NCBI RefSeq assembly: GCF_017599305.1
Contig: NZ_JAGFWR010000003.1
Coordinates: 62,001-126,000, forward strand
DNA: 64,000 nt
Source: Micromonospora antibiotica
Lineage (GTDB): Bacteria > Actinomycetota > Actinomycetes > Mycobacteriales > Micromonosporaceae
Direction of reading: 5' to 3'
Made by a program: the position numbers and the translations under genes. Below, in pieces: positions 58,288 through 64,000 of the stretch. How positions within the stretch are numbered: the stretch's first letter is position 1; each line of letters opens with the position of its first letter. The notes below the pieces were generated by a model that saw nothing but the letters and a program-made list of their open reading frames with translations, had not been told where the DNA came from and ran no database searches.

Positions 58288-60084
58288 GGCCAGGGTGGCG
58301 TACCGGCCGGCGCGGGCCAGCAGCGTCTCGTGGGTGCCGGACTCGACGATCCGGCCGTGGTCGAGCACCGCGATCTGGTCGGCGTGGCGCACCGTGGACA
58401 GCCGGTGCGCGATGGTGATCACCGTGCGTCCCTCGGCAAGGGTGTCGAAGGCCCGTTGGACGGCGCGTTCGGTCTCGGTGTCCAACGCGCTGGTCGCCTC
58501 GTCGAGCACCAACACCCGGGGGTCGCGCAGCAGCGTACGGGCGATGGCCAGACGCTGCTTCTCGCCACCGGAGAAGCGGTGGCCCCGGGAACCGACGACC
58601 GTGTCGTACCCGTCGGGCAGGGCGGCGATCAGGTCGTGGATCTGCGCGGCGCGGGCGGCGTCCTCCAACTGGGCGTCGGTGGCGTCGGGGCGCGCGTACC
58701 GCAGATTTTCCCGGATGGTGGTGTGCAGCAGGTAGGTCTCCTGGCTGACCACGCCCACGACGGCGGCCAGGTCGGTCAGCCGCAGGTCACGCAGGTCGAC
58801 ACCGTCGATGGTGATCCGGCCGGCGTCCGGGTCGTGCAGCCGGCTGACCAGGGCGGCGAGGGTGCTCTTGCCGGAGCCGGTCTCGCCGACCAGGGCGAGG
58901 CTGGTGCCCGCCGGGACGTCCAGGCTGATGCCGGCGACGGCGGCGGTGTCGCTGCCCGGGTAGCTGAAGGTGACGTCCTCGACGCGCAGGTGCCCACGCA
59001 CCCGGGTCGGGTCGATGGTCACCGGCCGGGCCGGGTCGTCCACCTCCACCGGCAGGTCGAGGTACTCGAAGATCCGGGCGAACAGCGCCAGCGAGGCGGT
59101 CAGCGTGACACCCACGTTGAGCAGGCCCATCAGCGGCCGGAACAGCCCGCCCTGCAGGGCGGTGAAGGCGACCAGGGTGCCGATGCTGAGCGTGCCGGCG
59201 GTGCCGGGCAGCCCCGCGCCGAGGTAGATCACCGCCGGGATGGCGGCGAAGATGATCGTCATGGTGGCCATCCGCCAGCGGCCGGCCAGCTCCGAGCGCA
59301 ACTCCAGGTCGACCAGGCGGGCCGAGCTGCTGGTGAACCGGTCGATCAGTGCGTCACCCGCGCCGAGGGTCTTGCTGAGCTGCACGCCGCTGATCGACAG
59401 CCCCTCCTCGATGGTGACGTTGAGGTCGGCCAGCTCCTGCTGACGCTGGGCGGTGATCTCGCGGCGCATCGCGGCGACCCGGCGGGTCAGCCAGATGGCC
59501 GGCGGCAGCACCACCAATGAGACCAGGGTGAGCCGCCAGGACAGCGCCACCATGGCGACCAGGGTGGCGACCACCGTGGTCAGGTTGGACGCGATCGAGG
59601 TGGCGGTGGAGGTGACCACCGTCTGCATGCCGCCGATGTCGTTGGTGATCCGCGACTGCACCTCGCCGGTGCGGGTGCGGGTGAAGAACGCGATCGACTG
59701 CCGGTGCAGATGGGCGAAGACGTCGGTGCGCAGCCGGTGCATCACCAGCTGCCCGACCCGGGTGGAGATCCAGGTCTGCGCCACGCCGAGCACGGCGGTC
59801 ACCGCCGCCACGGCGATCATGCCGACGACCAGCCAGACCAGCAGGGTCAGGTCGCGCTCGGGCAGCGCCCGGTCGATCACCGCCCGCAGCAGGAAGGGCG
59901 AGGCCATCGCGACCATCGACGACACCACGATGATCGCGGTGACCACGGCCAGTTGACCACGGTACGCGGTGAACAGCCGGCCGATGCGGCGCAGCGAGAC
60001 GGCACGGGCCTGGGTCTTCTCGGCGGCACTGGCGGTCCGGGGGGCGCCGCCGCGGCCCTCCCGGTGAGTCTGGGTGGTGTCCAA
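58282..60084 (-). CDS. MDR-type ABC exporter (fused membrane and ATPase domains)
   Basis: 600 residues. Six-helix membrane domain (about 35-330), then the nucleotide-binding domain: Walker A LVGETGSGKST, signature FSGGEKQRLA, Walker B VLVLDEATSALD and the switch His in TIAHRLSTV. It is a half-transporter, so it works as a homodimer or with an unseen partner. The start is TTG 60084, with AAGGACC upstream; an ATG is not available before the helix region. Divergent from the MarR regulator and with overlapping palindromes between them, so drug-responsive repression is likely. Confidence 0.92.
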   Translation of the reverse strand: MDTTQTHREGRGGAPRTASAAEKTQARAVSLRRIGRLFTAYRGQLAVVTAIIVVSSMVAMASPFLLRAVIDRALPERDLTLLVWLVVGMIAVAAVTAVLGVAQTWISTRVGQLVMHRLRTDVFAHLHRQSIAFFTRTRTGEVQSRITNDIGGMQTVVTSTATSIASNLTTVVATLVAMVALSWRLTLVSLVVLPPAIWLTRRVAAMRREITAQRQQELADLNVTIEEGLSISGVQLSKTLGAGDALIDRFTSSSARLVDLELRSELAGRWRMATMTIIFAAIPAVIYLGAGLPGTAGTLSIGTLVAFTALQGGLFRPLMGLLNVGVTLTASLALFARIFEYLDLPVEVDDPARPVTIDPTRVRGHLRVEDVTFSYPGSDTAAVAGISLDVPAGTSLALVGETGSGKSTLAALVSRLHDPDAGRITIDGVDLRDLRLTDLAAVVGVVSQETYLLHTTIRENLRYARPDATDAQLEDAARAAQIHDLIAALPDGYDTVVGSRGHRFSGGEKQRLAIARTLLRDPRVLVLDEATSALDTETERAVQRAFDTLAEGRTVITIAHRLSTVRHADQIAVLDHGRIVESGTHETLLARAGRYATLAG

Positions 60085-60116
60085 GGGGGTCCTTCTTCCG
60101 TTCGGGGGATTTTTAC

Positions 60117-60137
60117 TGAGGTTACCTCATCATGAGG
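60117..60137. promoter_or_regulatory. Overlapping palindromic operators between the ABC exporter and marR
   Basis: TGAGGTTACCTCA (60117-60129) and CCTCATCATGAGG (60125-60137) are two palindromes sharing ACCTCA-type half sites. They lie in the 84-bp divergent region, near the TTGCCT of a possible exporter promoter on the minus strand. The size and symmetry fit a MarR dimer site. Confidence 0.65.
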
Positions 60138-60168
60138 CAACAACAGCGACTCCTGCTACCGTATTCCG

Positions 60169-60642
60169 GTGACCGGCGCGACATCCGACCCGCCAACCGA
60201 TCCGGCCGCACGCTGCGCCGGGCCACCGACCGACCCGGCAGAGGAGAGCCTCGCCGAGTTGTTCTGGGCGGTGGCCCGTCGGCTGCGTCACCAGTCCCGA
60301 CGTACCCTCGAACCCTGGGACGTCAACCCCGGTCACGCCCGCGCCCTCGCGGTGCTCACCCGGCACGGGACGATGCGGCTCAGCGCCCTCGCCGAGCACC
60401 TGCACATCGCCCCCCGCTCCACCACCGAGGTCGTCGACGGCCTGGAGGAACGCGGGCTCGTCGCGCGCCGCCCCGACCCGGCCGACCGGCGGGCGACCCT
60501 GGTCGCGCCGACCGACGACGGTACGCGGGTAGGCGCGGCCATCCGGACGGCCCGCGCTACCGAAGCGGAGCGCTTCTTCGGCCACCTCTCCCCCACCGAC
60601 CACGCCGACCTCACCCGCATCCTGCGCACCCTGCGCGACTGA
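60169..60642 (+). CDS. MarR-family transcriptional regulator
   Basis: 157 residues from GTG 60169. The winged helix is LSALAEHLHIAPRSTTEVVD, GLEERGLVARRPDPADRRAT and LVAPTDDGTRVGAAIRTARA. A Pro/Thr-rich N-terminus of about 25 residues precedes the first helix. No ribosome binding site, so the mRNA may be leaderless. It most likely represses the divergent ABC exporter and itself through the palindromes at 60117-60137, released by a small toxic ligand. Confidence 0.9.
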   Translation: MTGATSDPPTDPAARCAGPPTDPAEESLAELFWAVARRLRHQSRRTLEPWDVNPGHARALAVLTRHGTMRLSALAEHLHIAPRSTTEVVDGLEERGLVARRPDPADRRATLVAPTDDGTRVGAAIRTARATEAERFFGHLSPTDHADLTRILRTLRD

Positions 60643-60970
60643 TCCCACCCCGACCCGGTGGCACCTCGACAGCCACACCGGCCCGCGTGTCGCATCACCC
60701 CACACCACGCAACCCGTGCAGCGCAGCGCCGCACCGGGGCCATGTGCCCGTGCAGCGCCACAACACACCGGCCGCACGCTGCCCGTGCAGCGCCACACCA
60801 CACCGGTCCCACACTGCTCATACAGCGCCGCACGGACAGCGTGCCGTGCTGCCCCGCAGCGTGTGCCCCACCCGGCCCGCGCAGGGCCGCACCACACCCG
60901 CACCGTGCTGTCCCACGCTGCGCCGCACTACCCACGCGGTGCGTGCCGCGCGTGTCGGCTCGGCATGTTT
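60643..60970. repeat. Convergent intergenic region with imperfect 35-bp repeats
   Basis: 328 bp without a gene. A roughly 35-bp unit containing gtgcagcgccacaccacacc recurs at 60716, 60750, 60785 and 60820, with more decayed copies up to about 60930. All share CAGCGCC and CACACC blocks. Confidence 0.75.
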
Positions 60971-62242
60971 TCATGGCGGTGGGAAGGCGGTGTCTCGACC
61001 GACCGACATGCCTGCCCGTCGGCTGGTGAGGATCGCGTGCACCTCTCGGCGGACCGCGTCGGGCTCGTGGAGCAGGCGATGGCGGGCGAAGCGCACCACC
61101 AGGATGCCGACGGTGGCGAGCAGCGCGTCCCGACGTAGGTCGATCTCCCGCTCGCGGGGATCACCATGGGTCGTCGCGCCGTCGAGTTCGAAGTCGACGC
61201 GCTCCCGCTCGGCGTACACGTCGAGGTAGATGGTGCGCCGACCGACGACGATCCGGGCCTGCCTGCGGAAGACGGGCATTCCCGCACCGGTGAAGACGTG
61301 GTCGTGTCCCCAGATCTCCAGCGGGCTACGACATCCTCCGGCGAGCCGGTCGAGCAGGGTACTCAACCCGGCCCGCCCGGTCAGCCTCGGCACGGCGGTG
61401 AGCGCCGAGGCGATCCGCTCCGGGGTGGTGAGCCGGTCGTTGACGGCTTTGATCACCGGAGCGGGGCGATCCTGCGGGGGCAGCAACGGCCAGGCGTCGA
61501 CCAGGGCCCGTTCCAACCGCACCACCGTAAGACCACGCCGGATCAGCACCCCGGGTGGGGCGAGGGAGAGGTCATCCCGGCGGTGGACCACGAGGTGCGA
61601 CCGGCTCCTGAGCCCGCAACCCGCCCTCACGTCCAGGCGCACCGGCTCCCCGTCCGGCTGCCCGCGTACTCCCCAGACGGCGAGGGCGGTGACGCTGCCC
61701 AGCGCCGCACGCCCGTCGGCCCAGGCGAGCGCCGCCCGGTGGCGGCGGGTGACGTCCAGCAGCCGAAACGCCTCGTCGCCATCGGGTCCGACGGCTCCCA
61801 CCCCGGCAACGGCACCCGGCGCGGCACGGCCGAAGGTGACCGAAGCGCACCGCGACGCAGCGGCGGAGACAGCGGTATGTCCGGCGACGCCGGCACTGTC
61901 GGCAGCGGAGGCCGCGCGGGCGGCGGCGGAAGTACAGAGGTCAACGGCGGCCAGGGAGCCGGAGGTGGACGAGCCGGAGGCGAAAGAGCCAGCCGTGGCA
62001 GAGCCGGACGCGGCAGAGCCCGAGGCGGAGGAGGTGGACGCGGAAGAGGCGGGGGCAACGGAGACAGTGGAGGTGGTGGGGATGATGAGGGCGGCGTCAA
62101 CGTAGACGCCGGGCAGGACCCGCCGGAGTTGGCCCACGCGATGGGCGTGGGTGAGCACCCAGGCCGGCACCACCTGCACCACCACCCGGCGCGTCACCAC
62201 CCCACCGTCCCGCTCCACCAACGCTCGCAACACCGGATGCAT
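60971..62242 (-). CDS. DUF559 nuclease-like protein with AbiEi-like N-terminus and low-complexity insert
   Basis: About 423 residues from ATG 62242 (GTG 62281 is also possible). The N-terminus HPVLRALVERDGGVVTRRVV and RVGQLRRVLPGVYVD resembles the winged helix of AbiEi-type antitoxin-like proteins. Next comes about 60 residues of Ser/Ala/Gly repeats, then a central domain (RRHRAALAWADGRAALGSV). The C-terminus RIVVGRRTIYLDVYAERERV then DFELDGATTHGDPREREIDL and RRDALLATVGILVVRFARHR is DUF559, a Vsr-like PD-(D/E)xK fold. Such proteins are multicopy in Micromonosporaceae; nuclease activity is unproven. Confidence 0.85.
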   Translation of the reverse strand: MHPVLRALVERDGGVVTRRVVVQVVPAWVLTHAHRVGQLRRVLPGVYVDAALIIPTTSTVSVAPASSASTSSASGSAASGSATAGSFASGSSTSGSLAAVDLCTSAAARAASAADSAGVAGHTAVSAAASRCASVTFGRAAPGAVAGVGAVGPDGDEAFRLLDVTRRHRAALAWADGRAALGSVTALAVWGVRGQPDGEPVRLDVRAGCGLRSRSHLVVHRRDDLSLAPPGVLIRRGLTVVRLERALVDAWPLLPPQDRPAPVIKAVNDRLTTPERIASALTAVPRLTGRAGLSTLLDRLAGGCRSPLEIWGHDHVFTGAGMPVFRRQARIVVGRRTIYLDVYAERERVDFELDGATTHGDPREREIDLRRDALLATVGILVVRFARHRLLHEPDAVRREVHAILTSRRAGMSVGRDTAFPPP

Positions 62243-62520
62243 GTCCGAAGGCTGCCTCCGGTAGGCGTACCGCGGCGACACTCCGCTACCGCCCTGTGGA
62301 CACCCACCACCGCTGTGGACAACACCCCACTCGTCAACGGGATCTGCTAACGAACCAAGGCATCCCTGGTCGGGCTACCAGGCGAACTCAAGATCAGATT
62401 GCAATTACGAGCACTTTCCCCGGCGTGTCGTCTGCTTTTCGGCACTCTGATCATCGGGGCAGCGGGACGCGGGGGCGGGTGGGTGGGCGTAGCGGCGGGT
62501 GGGTGGGGTATGCGCGGGCG
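62243..62520. other. Gap between the DUF559 and FAD genes
   Basis: No gene seen. It has AT-richer DNA around 62340-62450 than its neighbours, and a G-rich run at 62468-62520 just upstream of the FAD gene. I found no tRNA-like fold. Upstream in-frame extension of the FAD gene through this region has no family similarity. Confidence 0.5.
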
Positions 62521-63840
62521 GTGCGGGTGGTGGTGGTCGGTGGGGGTTTCTCGGGGCTCGCCGCTGCGGCGGTGTTGTGCCGGGGTGGGGCACGGGTGCT
62601 GGTGCTGGAGGCGCGGGAACGGGTCGGGGGGCGGGTGGCGACCCGGCGGCTGGACGACGGCACGGCGCTGGACCTGGGCGCGCAGTGGATCGGCCCGACC
62701 CAGGAACGGATGGCCGCCCTGGTGGCCGAGCACGGACTGACCACGTTCCCGTCGGCCGCGTACGGGAGGCCGGTGGTGCGCTGGGACGGGCGGCTGCGGG
62801 AGACACCGCCGGAGTCGGTCCGGCAGACGGTCAACCTGCTCGACGACTTCGCCGCCGAGGTGGACCCGGCGGCCCCGTGGCGGGCGGCCCGGGCGGACGA
62901 GTGGGACCGGCTCACCCTCGGCGGCTGGTTGGCCACGGTCGCGCCCGATCCGGTGACGGCCCGGTACGTGGGTCGGCTGATCGCCGGTGGGTTGCTGGCG
63001 GCGGACCCGGACGAGGTGTCGCTGTTGCAGGTGCTGTTCTACCTGCGCAGCGGCGGTGGGAGCGGGTTGCTGCTGGGGATGGCCGGGGGTGCCCAGCAGG
63101 ATCGGATCGTGGGCGGTCCGGCCCTGCTGGCGGAGCGGATGGCGGCGGCGCTGCCCCCGGGGACGGTACGGTCCGGGGCACCGGTGCGGGCGATCCACCA
63201 GGACGGGCACACGGTGGTGGCGTACACCGATGACGGGGCGTACCCGGCTGGGGCGGTGGTGGTGGCGGTGGCCCCGGCGCTGGCGGGCCGGATCGCGTAC
63301 TCACCGGCGCTGCCGGCCCTGCGCGACGCGTTGACCCAGCGGATGCCGATGGGGTCGGCGCTGAAGCTGCACGCGGTCTACCCGACGCCGTTCTGGCGGG
63401 CCGACGGGTGTTCCGGGGTGACCACGTCGACCGACGGGCCGCTGACCGAGACGGTGGACAACTCGACGCCGGGTTCGACGCGTGGGGTGCTGACCGCGTT
63501 CAGCTACGGCCGGCAGGCCCGGGAGCTGCGCCGGCTGTCGCCGGACCCACGACGGGCGGCGGTGCTGGCCGCGCTGGTGGGGCTGGTCGGTCCGGCCGCC
63601 GCCGAGCCTGACGACCTCGTCGAGTACGACTGGTCGGCCGACGAGTGGACCCGGGGCTGCTTCTGCGGGGCGCTGACCCCCGGCTCGTGGCGGGACCACG
63701 GTCCCGAGCTGCGCCGGCCGGTGGGGCGGGTGTACTGGGCGGGCACCGAGACGGCGACCCGGTGGGCCGGCTACCTCGAGGGCGCGGTGCTGGCCGGCGA
63801 ACGGGCGGCGGCCGAGGTCCTCGCCCACTACGCCGCCTGA
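62521..63840 (+). CDS. FAD-dependent amine oxidase-like protein
   Basis: 439 residues from GTG 62521 (GTG 62503 is an alternative). RVVVVGGGFSGLAAAAVLCR is the FAD-binding GxGxxG fold, LEARERVGGRVATRRLDDGT and LDLGAQWIGPTQERM follow as in flavin monoamine oxidases, and VYWAGTETATRWAGYLEGAV is the C-terminal FAD motif. No signal peptide. It should oxidise an amine or related substrate in the cytosol, releasing hydrogen peroxide. Unlinked to its neighbours, so the substrate is unknown. Confidence 0.92.
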   Translation: MRVVVVGGGFSGLAAAAVLCRGGARVLVLEARERVGGRVATRRLDDGTALDLGAQWIGPTQERMAALVAEHGLTTFPSAAYGRPVVRWDGRLRETPPESVRQTVNLLDDFAAEVDPAAPWRAARADEWDRLTLGGWLATVAPDPVTARYVGRLIAGGLLAADPDEVSLLQVLFYLRSGGGSGLLLGMAGGAQQDRIVGGPALLAERMAAALPPGTVRSGAPVRAIHQDGHTVVAYTDDGAYPAGAVVVAVAPALAGRIAYSPALPALRDALTQRMPMGSALKLHAVYPTPFWRADGCSGVTTSTDGPLTETVDNSTPGSTRGVLTAFSYGRQARELRRLSPDPRRAAVLAALVGLVGPAAAEPDDLVEYDWSADEWTRGCFCGALTPGSWRDHGPELRRPVGRVYWAGTETATRWAGYLEGAVLAGERAAAEVLAHYAA

Positions 63841-63853
63841 CCCGTGGCCGGTA

Positions 63854-64000
63854 GATCCGCCCACACCTCGACCGTCGGGCAGACCGCGCGACCCGGGACC
63901 ACTCGACCCGCCCACATCTCGACCGTCGGGCAGACCGCGACCCGGGGCCGGCGGATCCGCTCGCACCGTGACCGTCGGGCGGGTGGACGGTAGCGCCACG
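63854..64000. repeat. Imperfect ~50-bp repeats downstream of the FAD gene
   Basis: Units beginning gatccgcccacacctcgacc start at 63854, 63905 and 63954 (steps 51 and 49 bp); the third is more diverged and may continue past the window edge. No gene in this stretch. Confidence 0.8.

Noticed and set aside
60716..60930. CRISPR array
   Set aside because: Units are contiguous and imperfect with no unique spacers and no cas genes nearby.
62340..62450. tRNA gene in the AT-richer gap
   Set aside because: No cloverleaf with acceptor, T-loop and anticodon could be drawn on either strand by eye.
62440..62520. Fourth copy of the palindrome module (tgatcatcgggg followed by a G-rich run)
   Set aside because: Only a short right-arm resemblance; no matching left arm, so it may be chance or a remnant.

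Overview
The window is about 64 kb of very GC-rich DNA, roughly 75% G+C by eye, with GTG starts, GTGA/ATGA gene overlaps and dense operons. Gene content (LppM-type lipoprotein, CBM2 with a Pro-Thr linker, DUF559 proteins, DivIVA-like small proteins) and an intergenic repeat that I associate from memory with Micromonospora and Salinispora point to an actinomycete, most likely Micromonosporaceae. I saw no rRNA, tRNA, CRISPR array, transposase or integrase.

Layout. (1) 2-9291, minus strand: a cobalamin operon read from a promoter and cobalamin riboswitch at about 9105-9291. Its genes are a 45-codon microORF, cobN, a 40-codon ORF made of a duplicated intergenic repeat, a ChlI/ChlD-type chelatase subunit, cobO, cobB and a truncated cobI. 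(2) 9917-12592, minus: a small hypothetical protein, an aldo/keto reductase and an MFS transporter. (3) 13109-28216, plus: an LppM-like lipoprotein, then a compact contractile injection system locus (tail terminator-like protein, sheath, tube, Pro/Gly-rich 605-residue protein, Afp7-like protein, VgrG-like hub, tip-like protein, gp25, baseplate J fused to an Asp-box domain, tail protein I-like) ending in three membrane proteins. No AAA+ ATPase and no conventional tape measure is visible. (4) 28598-49192: carbohydrate region. A three-gene sugar-oxidoreductase operon is divergent from a LacI regulator. Then come two divergent operons around 40642-40881: leftward LacI, ABC importer, DUF624, DUF6807, KDG kinase and KDPG aldolase; rightward oxidoreductases, UxaC, a fuconate-dehydratase-like enolase, a fructuronate/tagaturonate reductase and a secreted pectate lyase. 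Together they look like a pectin/hexuronate catabolic regulon. (5) 49336-55727: methionine aminopeptidase, XRE regulator, RsbW-like ATPase, HD hydrolase, an RNase Sa/barstar pair, a CBM2-Cip1-like secreted protein and a lipoprotein. (6) 56164-63840: GntR/DivIVA-like cassette, VOC protein, MDR-type ABC exporter with a MarR regulator, DUF559 protein and an FAD amine-oxidase-like protein.

How the parts work together. The cobalamin operon should be shut off by adenosylcobalamin acting on the riboswitch; chelatase, adenosyltransferase and amidation steps are co-transcribed. In the uronate regulon pectate lyase cuts polygalacturonate outside, the ABC importer takes up oligomers, and UxaC, a UxuB/UxaB-type reductase, a dehydratase, KDG kinase and KDPG aldolase take hexuronates to pyruvate and glyceraldehyde 3-phosphate. 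The only step without a classical enzyme is the dehydratase, for which the enolase-superfamily protein is the candidate. A LacI operator lies inside the 17-bp spacer of a near-consensus promoter.

Most unusual features: the injection-system locus with its membrane-anchored accessories and baseplate/Asp-box fusion; the translationally coupled repeat ORF between cobN and the chelatase gene; the microORF under the B12 riboswitch; and a family of palindromes embedded in mirrored C-rich/G-rich tracts (12700-12890 and 55745-56165). All functions are inferred from sequence reading; no database search was run.
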